Source: Triglochin maritima
Taxonomy: Eukaryota; Streptophyta; Magnoliopsida; Alismatales; Juncaginaceae
Direction of reading: 5' to 3'
NCBI GenBank assembly: GCA_963682175.1
Contig: OY821788.1
Coordinates: 16,820,001 to 16,884,000 of the forward strand
DNA length: 64,000 nucleotides
The stretch's first letter is position 1. The number at the start of each line of letters is the position of its first letter. The position numbers were made by a program, and so were the translations under genes. The notes beneath the pieces were generated by a model. It did no database searches, had not been told where the DNA came from, and saw nothing but the letters and a program-made list of their open reading frames with translations. Positions 22,154 through 31,185 of the stretch are shown here, one piece after another.

Positions 22154-22500
22154 GCTTTCTTTTTATCTGCATCAAGAGGCCATGTCAGGCTTCCGGGGTT
22201 TTTTCCTGTTCCTAGGTCTCCGTTTCCAACGCTAAAGTTTGGGTAACTGTATTTCCAGGGTTCGGATTTGGATAATGGTTCTACAGGGACAATTTCTTTT
22301 CCTTGTAGTGCTATTAAGATTTCTTCATTGCAATGACAATCTTGAATTGTTGATCTTAATTCAGTGATTATCTTTGCGGCTGCTGCTTCTATGTTACTTG
22401 TAACATTTTGGGCTTGTTGTGTTTTAAGCAACCTAAGAATTTCTTCTAATTGTGGCTTAATAATTTTATTGAAATCTTCCTGTAATTCCTTAAGGCTCAT
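22150..22500 (-). CDS. Virion-associated protein P3 (ORF III)
   Basis: 116 codons, uninterrupted. It has an N-terminal coiled-coil-like heptad region (LKELQEDFNKIIKPQLEEIL), an alanine-rich middle, a CHCNEE motif and a basic lysine-rich end, the layout of caulimovirus P3, which tetramerises through its N-terminal coiled coil and anchors to the virion. Its stop overlaps the CP start (ATGA), and its start overlaps the P2 stop (ATGA). No promoter remains upstream in this rearranged copy except a P6 gene in the same direction. Confidence 0.85.
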   Translation of the reverse strand: MSLKELQEDFNKIIKPQLEEILRLLKTQQAQNVTSNIEAAAAKIITELRSTIQDCHCNEEILIALQGKEIVPVEPLSKSEPWKYSYPNFSVGNGDLGTGKNPGSLTWPLDADKKKA

Positions 22501-22600
22501 CCTAAGATTTTCTTACGGTATTCCTGGATCTCGTTTAGCTTAGAAGTGAAGTTAAGGACTTCAATCCTAGTTATAGGAGTTTCGTTTTTATCTTTATCAA
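22497..22600 (-). pseudogene. Aphid transmission factor, C-terminal fragment (ORF II)
   Basis: The last 33 or so codons of P2 (DKDKNETPITRIEVLNF...KKILG) ending at the ATGA overlap with P3. Upstream it is fused to the trailer of P6 at ccactttgat|aaagat, deleting the large intergenic region, MP and most of P2. The same joint is seen at 36343-36350. Confidence 0.85.
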
Positions 22601-22636
22601 AGTGGAGTCTTGCTTTTTTAAAGTAAAGTTTTAACT

Positions 22637-24142
22637 TTACTTTTGTCGGCTACTTTCCGCAGTGGAAGAGGTAGTGGATGATGTGGAAGTTGTCGGTGCG
22701 GTTTCCACTTCTTTTCCTTTCTTTGTCATGTCTTCTTTTGCAAAAGGCACACTGACAAAGCTGGTGGAGCACTTAGAGCATTCGTCCAAAATGCCTCTCT
22801 TTTCTAGGTTCTTCCTTATCTTTTGACATAAAGAAGAGTAGTGGCGTCCGAACACGTGTTTGCTAACAAGTTGTTTCTGGAAGGCCTGAATTTTTGCATA
22901 GTCTTCAATACTTATTTCCATGTGGGAATAAGAGAGTACTAGGCAGTTTGAGGTGGCGAGATTCACTCTGATCTTGTCATCTCTGCTGTAGTCAAATACC
23001 TTATCAATTAAGATAAGTAATTTCTGACTGGCAATATCGAAAAGATCCTCCTTCTCGAGCTTGGTGTCCATTACCTTACTGGTATTGTAGACTTTTTGTT
23101 TGACCATTCCGATTTGAACCAAGTGATAAGGTTGCACGGGTTCGTCTTCTTCATCCCAAAAGGGCACTGTGCTCTGGATTTTCAGATAGATTTCTCTATC
23201 GCTTCCTTTCATGCACTTGCTTCGATAATTCTTTATTGCTTTCCTGAATTCAGTGGGAAATCTGGAAATTTCTAATAAATTACTAGCAGGATAAACCAAA
23301 GCTAATAATCCATAACAGAAAGCTTCAAAAACCATCTCTGGATTTGCATTCTGATAGAAGTTAAAGAGACTGAGGTTCTTTTTGTCCACTGTGAAGAATT
23401 TCTCTTTGACAAAACTTACTTCAGTTGCTTCTCTTCCGAGCTTGTAAAGATACCTGAAGCCAGAATAACTGGTGTCGGTGGTCTCTTCAATATTCTGCAG
23501 AACTGATTTTACCTTTCCAAGTACTGCTTTTGAATTCTTCTTTGGCGTTGTAAGAGCCTCAGAATAAGAGGGTCTTAAACCATTGTCTGAACTGATTAGT
23601 TCAAGAGGTGGTTTGAATTCTGCTCTGGTATAAATATCTGCAGAGACCTTTGCTTCAAGGAAGGATTTAAACCTTTTGTGTTTAATTCCAGAGACTCCTT
23701 TGGTTGCTTTTTCTGTCATTTCCCAAGTGGTGAAAATACCTGGATTTGGACCGTTATAAACAACATAATAATTTTTTGAGCTTTGAACGCTCGTTCTTTC
23801 TTGCGAAAGTACTAAAGATTGCTCTTTAGATTTGATTGGGATTTGAATTCCCCCGTTGGGTCTCAGAATAAAGTCTGAAGGTTTAACCAACGTTGATGAG
23901 GTCTGTACCTCTGTCATGTTTTTTGGTAAAACATCAACCTTCAACGGATTTGTTGAGTCTTTACCTGGAGCCGTTTGCTCAGGACTAGTTTCGGCTTTCC
24001 GAGTTTCCAAGGAAGGTGCAGAAATAACCTTTTGTTGTTCAGTCTTTTCGCAAAGACTTACATACCTGATCTTGTTGCGTACAAGCTCAAGTTCTTGAAG
24101 GAGTATGCACTCCTGAAGCCAAAGCTCTTCTAACTCACTCAT
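22637..24142 (-). CDS. Transactivator/viroplasmin P6 (ORF VI), copy 1
   Basis: 501 codons without interruption. Residues about 124-168 (YYVVYNGPNPGIFTTWEM ... KRFKSFLEA) form the RNase H1 N-terminal-like/viroplasmin domain that binds RNA hybrids and defines caulimovirid transactivators. The rest has the helical body of P6, ending in a Ser/Thr-rich tail after CSKCSTSF. In caulimoviruses P6 makes the cytoplasmic inclusion bodies and lets ribosomes reinitiate on the polycistronic RNA. It is preceded on its own strand by a TATA-bearing intergenic region. A few residues differ from the other two copies (for example VSFVKEKFF here). Confidence 0.9.
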   Translation of the reverse strand: MSELEELWLQECILLQELELVRNKIRYVSLCEKTEQQKVISAPSLETRKAETSPEQTAPGKDSTNPLKVDVLPKNMTEVQTSSTLVKPSDFILRPNGGIQIPIKSKEQSLVLSQERTSVQSSKNYYVVYNGPNPGIFTTWEMTEKATKGVSGIKHKRFKSFLEAKVSADIYTRAEFKPPLELISSDNGLRPSYSEALTTPKKNSKAVLGKVKSVLQNIEETTDTSYSGFRYLYKLGREATEVSFVKEKFFTVDKKNLSLFNFYQNANPEMVFEAFCYGLLALVYPASNLLEISRFPTEFRKAIKNYRSKCMKGSDREIYLKIQSTVPFWDEEDEPVQPYHLVQIGMVKQKVYNTSKVMDTKLEKEDLFDIASQKLLILIDKVFDYSRDDKIRVNLATSNCLVLSYSHMEISIEDYAKIQAFQKQLVSKHVFGRHYSSLCQKIRKNLEKRGILDECSKCSTSFVSVPFAKEDMTKKGKEVETAPTTSTSSTTSSTAESSRQK

Positions 24143-24272
24143 TTGTAGGGTGGTTTTCTGAAGCCTATGGCTTTTTCTAATTCTCTCATTGAAAGGCTGG
24201 TTGATGCCTTGAAAAGTGTTTTTGGTGGTAGGAAGATGATGAGTTGTGAGGATTACCTTGCAAGGTCATCAG

Positions 24273-24280
24273 TATTTATA
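24273..24280 (-). promoter_or_regulatory. TATA box of the P6 (19S-like) promoter, copy 1
   Basis: TATAAATA on the minus strand, 131 bp upstream of the P6 ATG at 24142, in the intergenic region between the ORF V stop and ORF VI. The same element is seen at 27013 and 34663. Confidence 0.7.
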
Positions 24281-24342
24281 GCCTTCTGAGCTTCCTTTTT
24301 CCTGTAACATAATCAACCAATTCGTAAAAAGGATGGTATTTA

Positions 24343-24879
24343 TTATGAGTTGTATTCTCTTGTCAAAAAGTCGGCCAGACAGTTTTTGACGCCTTCGATG
24401 TGTTCCACATCAAAAGTGTAGCGAGAGATAGCCATTGCTGCCATCTTACTAGTCTTCCTTGCTTATTGTCTCCCTGTAACTTAATACGAAGAAAATAAGT
24501 AAATTTTTTATTATCTGTTCTAATCAAAAATTTGACTGGAGTTAGACAAATAGAAAATTTATTGATAACTCTAATAACTGCAAGATATTCCTTTTCATTG
24601 GAATGATAATTCTTTTCAGCGTTTTTAAAGTTACCAGAAGCATATCTACAGATTAATTCTTGATTGGAATTAACTGCTTTGAGAACTCCTCCCTAGAATT
24701 CACCAGAGGCGTCTGTCTCAATGATAAGCTTATCATCTGGTAGTGGATGGTAGAGTTTTGGAAAACTCTTAAGATTCTTTTTTACCTTGCTAATATAGCT
24801 GGTGTCCGAATCTTTCCATTCCCAAGGAATGTCTTTCTTGAGCTTGACCTGTAATGGTGCACGCAAAGCTGCAAGTTTT
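24343..24879 (-). pseudogene. Polymerase C-terminal fragment (RT end and RNase H)
   Basis: Minus-strand end of ORF V from KLAALRAPLQVKLKKD to the stop at 24343. RNase H ETDASGEF is present, but the following Trp codon is TAG (24695-24693), and a 2-bp CT insertion near 24423 shifts the last part. At 24879-24894 it joins plus-strand CP tail DNA through about 14 bp that resemble a piece of the ORF V start region (ctatttatatca), a filler-like joint. Confidence 0.85.
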
Positions 24880-24893
24880 CTATTTATATCAGT

Positions 24894-24957
24894 TATTGAA
24901 GAAATTGATTCATCAACAGAATCAGATGACTTCACTTCTTCCTCAGAATCAGACTGA
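24894..24957 (+). pseudogene. Coat protein C-terminal tail (ORF IV)
   Basis: The acidic SSTESDDFTSSSESD tail, ending in the TGA just ahead of the ORF V ATG. It marks the start of the complete tandem unit after the head-to-head joint. Confidence 0.8.
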
Positions 24958-24970
24958 AGAAGAATTAGCG

Positions 24971-26950
24971 ATGTCAAACATCACTAATCCCAATTCTATT
25001 TATATCAAAGGTAAATTTAAATTTACAGGATATAAACAAATTGAATTACATTGTTATGTCGACACAGGTGCAAGTCTATGCAAAGCAAGTAAGCACGTTA
25101 TTCCAGAAGAACACTGGGTTAACGCGGAAAGACCTTTATAGGTAAAAATTGCCAATGGTAAAACCATAGCAATAACCAAGGTTTGTAAAAATCTTGATAT
25201 ACTAATTGCAGGAGAGATATTTCATATTCCAACTGCCTATCAACAAGAAATTGGTATTGACTTTATAATTGGTAATAACTTCTTACAATTATATGGACCT
25301 TTTACACAGTTAACAAAAATGATTATTCTCACACTTAACCATGAAGAGATATTCATTCGAAAAATCACCTTTGCTAAAAAGGTAGGTGTTATTGGTTTCC
25401 TTAATTCTATGAAAAAGAATTCTAGAACTAAGAAAACTGAAGTAATTAATATTAGCCCCAATAAAATCCAACTTTTACAGAGGGGGAAGGATAGTATTAA
25501 TAAGTTCAAAGAAATGAATTTTATTTGTCAAAATCTAATCTTTGATATAGAAAAGAAATCTAAAATTGAAAAATTATTAGATTTAGTTTGCTCTGAAAAT
25601 CCATTAGATCCTGAAAAGACTAAAAAATGGATGAAAGCAAGCATTAAGCTTAAAGAACCTAATACTGTAATCAAGGTTAAACCCATGAAATACAGTCCAC
25701 AGGATCGAGAAGAATTTGCCAGACAAATTCATGAGTTTTGGATATGAAAATCATCATACCCAGTAAATCTCCTCATATGTCTCCAGCCTTTCCTTGTAGA
25801 AAATGAAGCTGAAAGAAGAAGAGGAAAGAAACGAATGGTAGTCAACGATAAGGCTATTAATGATGCCACCATAAGAGACAGCCATAACTTACCCAACAAA
25901 GATGAGTTACTAACCCTCATTCGTGGTAAAAAGATATTCAGTTCTCTTGATTGTAAATCTGGTTTTTGGCAAGTATTGCTAGATAAAGATTCACAATTAT
26001 TAACTGCATTCACCTGTCCACAAGGACATTATCAATGGATCGTGGTCCCTTTTGGATTAAAACAGGCACCATCCATCTTTCAAAGGCATATGCAGAACGC
26101 ATTAAGAACCTTTGAAAAATATTGTTGTGTTTATGTAGATGACATTCTAATCTTTAGTGATAATGAATCTGACCATCTAAAACACATAGCCATAGTTCTT
26201 AAAAGATGCCAAAATCTAGGTATAATTTTATCAAAGAAAAAGGCACTGCTCTTTAAGACTAAGATTAATTTCTTAGGACTAGAAATTGATCAAGGAACGC
26301 ACTGTCCTCAAAACTATATTCTGGAACATATTCATAAATTTCCTGATAGAATTGAAGACAAGAAACAACTACAGAGGTTTCTAGGTATTTTAACCTATGC
26401 TTCTGATTACATTCAAAAACTTGCAGCTTTGCGTGCACCATTACAGGTCAAGCTCAAGAAAGACATTCCTTGGGAATGGAAAGATTCGGACACCAACTAT
26501 ATTAGCAAGGTAAAAAAGAATCTTAAGAGTTTTCCAAAACTCTACCATCCGCTACCAGATGATAAGCTTATCATTGAGACAGACGCCTCTGGTGAATTCT
26601 GGGGAGGAGTTCTCAAAGCAGTTAATTCCAATCAAGAATTAATCTGTAGATATGCTTCTGGTAACTTTAAAAACGCTGAAAAGAATTATCATTCCAATGA
26701 AAAGGAATATCTTGCAGTTATTAGAGTTATCAATAACTTTTCTATTTATCTAACTCCAGTCAAATTTTGGATTAGAACAGATAATAAAAAATTTACTTAT
26801 TTTCTTCGTATTAAGTTACAGGGAGACAATAAGCAAGGAAGACTAGTAAGATGGCAGCAATGGCTATCTCGCTACACTTTTGATGTGGAACACATCGAAG
26901 GCGTTAAAAACTGTCTGGCCGACTTTTTGACAAGAGAATACAACTCATAA
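24971..26950 (+). pseudogene. Polymerase polyprotein (protease-RT-RNase H), copy with one stop and two frameshifts
   Basis: Same length as the intact copy at 32621. Codon 57 is TAG (CAG in the intact copy; 25139-25141). A one-base loss near 25736 (catgagttttgg) shifts the frame into a TGA, and a one-base gain near 25789 (cagcctttcc) restores it. RT motifs follow intact: SGFWQVLL, PFGLKQAPS and YVDDILIF; then RNase H ETDASGEFWGG, NEKEYLAVI and IRTDNKKF. Because the two indels compensate, the exact 7,650-bp spacing to the next unit is kept. Confidence 0.9.
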
Positions 26951-27012
26951 TAAATACCATCCTTTTTACGAATTGGTTGATTATGTTACAGGAAAAAGGA
27001 AGCTCAGAAGGC

Positions 27013-27020
27013 TATAAATA
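27013..27020 (+). promoter_or_regulatory. TATA box of the P6 (19S-like) promoter, copy 2
   Basis: TATAAATA in the 200-bp intergenic region 26951-27150 between the ORF V stop and the P6 ATG. It corresponds in place to the promoter of the subgenomic P6 mRNA in caulimoviruses. Confidence 0.7.
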
Positions 27021-27150
27021 CTGATGACCTTGCAAGGTAATCCTCACAACTCATCATCTTCCTACCACCAAAAACCCTTTTCAAGGCATCAACCAGCCTT
27101 TCAATGAGAGAATTATAAAAAGCCATAGGCTTCAGAAAACCACCCTACAA

Positions 27151-28656
27151 ATGAGTGAGTTAGAAGAGCTTTGGCTTCAGGAGTGCATACTCCTTCAAGA
27201 ACTTGAGCTTGTACGCAACAAGATCAGGTATGTAAGTCTTTGCGAAAAGACTGAACAACAAAAGGTTATTTCTGCACCTTCCTTGGAAACTCGGAAAGCC
27301 GAAACTAGTCCTGAGCAAACGGCTCCAGGTAAAGACTCAACAAATCCGTTGAAGGTTGATGTTTTACCAAAAAACATGACAGAGGTACAGACCTCATCTA
27401 CGTTGGTTAAACCTTCAGACTTTATTCTGAGACCCAACGGGGGAATTCAAATCCCAATCAAATCTAAAGAGCAATCTTTAGTACTTTCGCAAGAAAGAAC
27501 GAGCGTTCAAAGCTCAAAAAATTATTATGTTGTTTATAACGGTCCAAATCCAGGTATTTTCACCACTTGGGAAATGACAGAAAAAGCAACCAAAGGAGTC
27601 TCTGGAATTAAACAAAAAAGGTTTAAATCCTTCCTTGAAGCAAAGGTCTCTGCAGATATTTATACCAGAGCAGAATTCAAACCACCTCTTGAACTAATCA
27701 GTTCAGACAATGGTTTAAGACCCTCTTATTCTGAGGCTCTTACAACGCCAAAGAAGAATTCAAAAGCAGTACTTGGAAAGGTAAAATCAGTTCTGCAGAA
27801 TATTGAAGAGACCACCGACACCAGTTATTCTGGCTTCAGGTATCTTTACAAGCTCGGAAGAGAAGCAACTGAAGTAAGTTTTGTCGAAGAGAAATTCTTC
27901 ACAGTGGACAAAAAGAACCTCAGTCTCTTTAACTTCTATCAGAATGCAAATCCAGAGATGGTTTTTGAAGCTTTCTGTTATGGATTATTAGCTTTGGTTT
28001 ATCCTGCTAGTAATTTATTAGAAATTTCCAGATTTCCCACTGAATTCAGGAAAGCAATAAAGAATTATCGAAGCAAGTGCATGAAAGGAAGCGATAGAGA
28101 AATCTATCTGAAAATCCTGAGCACAGTGCCCTTTTGGGATGAAGAAGACGAACCCGTGCAACCTTATCACTTGGTTCAAATCGGAATGGTCAAACAAAAA
28201 GTCTACAATACCAGTAAGGTAATGGACACCAAGCTCGAGAAGGAGGATCTTTTCGATATTGCCAGTCAGAAATTACTTATCTTAATTGATAAGGTATTTG
28301 ACTACAGCAGAGATGACAAGATCAGAGTGAATCTCGCCACCTCAAACTGCCTAGTACTCTCTTATTCCCACATGGAAATAAGTATTGAAGACTATGCAAA
28401 AATTCAGGCCTTCCAGAAACAACTTGTTAGCAAACACGTGTTCGGACGCCACTACTCTTCTTTATGTCAAAAGATAAGGAAGAACCTAGAAAAGAGAGGC
28501 ATTTTGGACGAATGCTCTAAGTGCTCCACCAGCTTTGTCAGTGTGCCTTTTGCAAAAGAAGACATGACAAAGAAAGGAAAAGAAGTGGAAACCGCACCGA
28601 CAACTTCCACATCATCCACTACCTCTTCCACTGCGGAAAGTAGCCGACAAAAGTAA
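27151..28656 (+). CDS. Transactivator/viroplasmin P6 (ORF VI), copy 2
   Basis: 501 codons, uninterrupted, same architecture as copy 1: N-terminal coiled region, Ser/Thr-rich linker, RNase H1-like viroplasmin domain (about 124-168), helical body, Ser/Thr tail. The ATG follows caccctacaa and is the first in the leader after the TATA box. It differs from copies 1 and 3 at single residues (IKQKRF, KILSTVPF). The stop codon lies in an 11-bp hairpin arm. Confidence 0.92.
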   Translation: MSELEELWLQECILLQELELVRNKIRYVSLCEKTEQQKVISAPSLETRKAETSPEQTAPGKDSTNPLKVDVLPKNMTEVQTSSTLVKPSDFILRPNGGIQIPIKSKEQSLVLSQERTSVQSSKNYYVVYNGPNPGIFTTWEMTEKATKGVSGIKQKRFKSFLEAKVSADIYTRAEFKPPLELISSDNGLRPSYSEALTTPKKNSKAVLGKVKSVLQNIEETTDTSYSGFRYLYKLGREATEVSFVEEKFFTVDKKNLSLFNFYQNANPEMVFEAFCYGLLALVYPASNLLEISRFPTEFRKAIKNYRSKCMKGSDREIYLKILSTVPFWDEEDEPVQPYHLVQIGMVKQKVYNTSKVMDTKLEKEDLFDIASQKLLILIDKVFDYSRDDKIRVNLATSNCLVLSYSHMEISIEDYAKIQAFQKQLVSKHVFGRHYSSLCQKIRKNLEKRGILDECSKCSTSFVSVPFAKEDMTKKGKEVETAPTTSTSSTTSSTAESSRQK

Positions 28657-28673
28657 AGTTAAAACTTTACTTT
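28650..28673. repeat. Perfect inverted repeat at the P6 stop
   Basis: Arms AAAGTAAAGTT (28650-28660) and AACTTTACTTT (28663-28673) with a 2-base loop; the TAA stop is inside the first arm. Conserved at the end of all three P6 copies (22620-22643 and 36300-36323). Confidence 0.7.
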
Positions 28674-28743
28674 AAAAAAGCAAGATTCCACTTTGATGAA
28701 CCAATGCGTAAGCAATGACGGATGAAGGACTCTTGAAATGTAG

Positions 28744-28750
28744 TATAAAT
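28744..28750 (+). promoter_or_regulatory. TATA box of the full-length RNA promoter
   Basis: TATAAAT, the only good TATA element upstream of the AATAAA signal in the large intergenic region. Confidence 0.65.
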
Positions 28751-28898
28751 TAGCAAGTTCTCATTTGTAAGGGGCATCGAAAAAACAAACCCCATTTTCT
28801 CTCTCTCTCTTAATATGTGTGAGTAGTACCCATATAGGGGAATGTAAGGAGTGTTGTAAGGACCCATACCAGGTCCTCTGTAATCTGCTTATACATGG

Positions 28899-28904
28899 AA
28901 TAAA
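28899..28904 (+). terminator. Viral polyadenylation signal
   Basis: AATAAA within catggaataaaatag, downstream of the TATA box and before the leader body. In caulimoviruses the same signal serves full-length and P6 transcripts and is skipped on the first pass. Confidence 0.65.
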
Positions 28905-29337
28905 ATAGTAAGTTTGATCTTAAGTCGAAAGCTTGAATGTCTGGTTCTGAATAGTCCTGGAGGCTAGTACCTAGTGAGGCAGGAGGCCGTTTTTGGGAAC
29001 GCTTGGATTGAACATTGGCAGGACGGCTGAAGCAAGAAGAACAAACACAGGTTCTATTCCATCATAATCACCTTACAGAAAGGCAGGTATGCACTTTACT
29101 TCACCTTACAAAGTACCCTATAGTCTTAAAACAGTTTTCAAGAAAAAATAATAATTTGATTATTTTCTTTATAAATGACCAGAAATTTAGGACCTTTTAA
29201 TCCTATCAATAATCAGAATTATTTGGAATCTGAACAAAGTAAAATAAGTCTTATTTCCATAAGCCTTATCAAGTCAGTCAGACTACACTTAAAACGTAAT
29301 GAACTTTAAGTGTCCGACACCACTTCGTTCTGTACCA

Positions 29338-29349
29338 TGGTATCAGAAC
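29338..29349 (+). promoter_or_regulatory. tRNA-Met primer-binding site (one mismatch)
   Basis: TGGTATCAGAAC, one base off the consensus TGGTATCAGAGC, 13 bp before the MP ATG. The minus-strand copy at 40969-40980 has the perfect consensus. Initiator tRNA-Met primes minus-strand synthesis in Caulimoviridae. Confidence 0.85.
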
Positions 29350-29362
29350 TATGTTTGTTTAA

Positions 29363-30329
29363 ATGAATAATTTAAAAAACAAAGAACATCCTGAAGAAAC
29401 TCTTGATGAAAATAATTTTGAAATCGAATTTTCTGAAAATGAAAAAGGATCTTCAAGCAGCTTTTTAATAAAGCAAGAAACTCTTTCAAAAATTAGGAAA
29501 TCAAAACTTGATTTAAAGAAAGAAAAAGTCTTTAACATACCGATGCAGATCCCTATGTTAAATATTCTGAAAAAGAAAAATAATGTCTTTTACTAGGTCA
29601 CCACAAAGGAAATGCATGTAGACATCAAAGACACCAAAGGTTCTGTTTTCTTACCCCTTATTACTAAGGAAGAAGTTAGCAAAAACCTACAGAAAATTGA
29701 CCCTAAGATAAGATCCACAATTAGTGTAGTTCACTTAGGAGCCATAAAAATCCTTTTGAAATCTGAATTTCAAGAAGGAATTGATTCACCTAATAAGATG
29801 GCCTTAATAGACAACAGAATCAACGATCGAAGAAATTGTATTTTAGGTGCAGCTAGAGGAAATTTGGCTTACCAAAAATTCATGTTTTCAGGTTATCCTA
29901 AATTCGGGTTTAGTATAAATACTAAGAATTTAGATCAAGTACTCTCGTTCGTTCACCAATTCGAAAGAGAAAAATTAATGAATTCTGGAGACAAAGTCTT
30001 TAGTATAACCTACCTTGTAGCTTATGCTTTGACCAATAGTCATCATAGTATTGACTATAAGAAATCTGAGTATATCGAGTTAGAAGACGTATTCTCAGAA
30101 ATAGGATCAATAGAAGAAAAACAATTTTCTGATATTAGTCCGTTAGATAATTCTTGGGCAATTGATATTGCTATAGAATAAACCATTCTTAGGAGAAAAA
30201 CCTAGAATAAGTATCAGAAGAAATAACCTAGAATTAGGAGAATCTTCTGATAGATCTGATAAAAATCTTTTAAAAACGATTTCTACCAGAATCGACAACC
30301 TAGGCTTACAACTTGATAAGCTTTCTTAA
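29363..30329 (+). pseudogene. Movement protein (ORF I), one stop and one frameshift
   Basis: Aligns over its length with the intact 321-codon copy at 39990-40955. TAT is TAG at 29594-29596 (about codon 78), and an extra T near 30175 (gctatagaataa against gctaagaataa) creates a stop at 30179-30181; the last 50 codons continue in the shifted frame to 30329. The core VHLGAIKI...GIDSP.KMALIDNRI belongs to the 30K-type movement proteins, which form tubules through plasmodesmata. Confidence 0.9.
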
Positions 30330-30334
30330 ACTAG

Positions 30335-30820
30335 ATGACATCATCTATGCATCCACATATTTACAAAAAAGGAAAGGTACTTAACTTAAAAAGATTAAGT
30401 GAAGGAACTGAACCAACCAGTAGAACATATACCTTTAGTGGAACTACGAGTAGTCTAACCTCTGTTATGAATTCATGTAACAACTTGAATCAACTAACAG
30501 GACGATGTTTGTTGGGAATCTATAAACTTTTATCATATTTTGGTTTGAGTAAAGATCCTAGTATACAACTCTCCAAAGATCGTAGTATCTACGGACAGTT
30601 CTCCAACTTTTTAGAAGGGGGAGATAAACGGGCAGTTACAACACTTGGAGACATACAAAAACTCCTAGTAAGTCAAAGTGCCAGACTAGAAAGACTAGAG
30701 GCTAGGATAAACCACCTTGATAAAGATAAAAACGAAACTCCTATAACTAGGATTGAAGTCCTTAACTTCACTTCTAAGCTAAACGAGATCCAGGAATACC
30801 TTAAGAAAATCTTAGGATGA
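30335..30820 (+). CDS. Aphid transmission factor P2 (ORF II), full length
   Basis: 161 codons, uninterrupted, close to the usual length of caulimovirus P2. The N-terminal part (HIYKKGKVLNLKRLSEG ... GIYKLLSYFGLSKDPS) has the pattern of the domain that binds aphid mouthparts, and the C-terminal half (LVSQSARLERLEARINHL ... LNEIQEYLKKILG) is a predicted coiled coil that pairs with P3 on virions. Its stop overlaps the P3 start (ATGA). P2 is confined to Caulimovirus-type viruses, so this gene is strong evidence for the genus-level call. Confidence 0.9.
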   Translation: MTSSMHPHIYKKGKVLNLKRLSEGTEPTSRTYTFSGTTSSLTSVMNSCNNLNQLTGRCLLGIYKLLSYFGLSKDPSIQLSKDRSIYGQFSNFLEGGDKRAVTTLGDIQKLLVSQSARLERLEARINHLDKDKNETPITRIEVLNFTSKLNEIQEYLKKILG

Positions 30821-31185
30821 GCCTTAAGGAATTACAGGAAGATTTCAATAAAATTATTAAGCCACAATTAGAAGAAATTCTTAGGTTGCTTAAAACACAA
30901 CAAGCCCAAAATGTTACAAGTAACATAGAAGCAGCAGCCGCAAAGATAATCACTGAATTAAGATCAACAATTCACGATTGTCATTGCAATGAAGAAATCT
31001 TAATAGCACTACAAGGAAAAGAAATTGTCCCTGTAGAACCATTATCCAAATCCGAACCCTGGAAATACAGTTACCCAAACTTTAGCGTTGGAAACGAAGA
31101 CCTAGGAACAGAAAAAAAACCCGGAAGCCTGACATGGCCGTTTGATGCAGATAAAAAGAAAGCACGAACCACATGGAAAAGGTAG
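30817..31185 (+). CDS. Virion-associated protein P3 (ORF III), extended by stop loss
   Basis: Matches the 116-codon copies until the end, where a T-to-C change at 31165 turns the ATGA overlap into ACGA. This removes both the P3 stop and the first CP ATG, and P3 runs six codons further to a TAG at 31183-31185. The coiled-coil N-terminus and the CHCNEE motif are intact. Confidence 0.88.
   Translation: MSLKELQEDFNKIIKPQLEEILRLLKTQQAQNVTSNIEAAAAKIITELRSTIHDCHCNEEILIALQGKEIVPVEPLSKSEPWKYSYPNFSVGNEDLGTEKKPGSLTWPFDADKKKARTTWKR

Larger units (their letters stand above)
20538..24879 (+). repeat. Left arm of a 4.3-kb inverted duplication within the viral block
   Basis: This is the reverse complement of 34066-38405. 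Gene boundaries map with a constant coordinate sum (58943 for the pol, CP, P3 and P6 starts), shifting by 2 only beyond a CT insertion near 24423. The arm contains an inversion joint at 21164/21165 and the TAV-to-P2 and CP deletion joints, all shared with the other arm. Confidence 0.88.
28657..29362 (+). promoter_or_regulatory. Large intergenic region: full-length (35S-like) promoter and leader
   Basis: The only complete copy of the viral large intergenic region in the window. Upstream elements include agcaatgacggatg, with a TGACG core like an as-1 half-site. TATAAAT lies at 28744-28750. A CT-rich tract (28798-28811) lies near the expected start site. AATAAA at 28899-28904 is about 150 bp downstream of the TATA box, the arrangement that gives terminally redundant pregenomic RNA in Caulimoviridae. 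The roughly 590-nt leader holds several short ORFs (the longest 29015-29200, 61 codons, no homology seen), as expected for shunt-type leaders. Confidence 0.75.

Noticed and set aside
23856..24098. 80-codon ORF opposite P6 (also at 27195 and 34845)
   Set aside because: Shadow of ORF VI; no start context or independent evidence.
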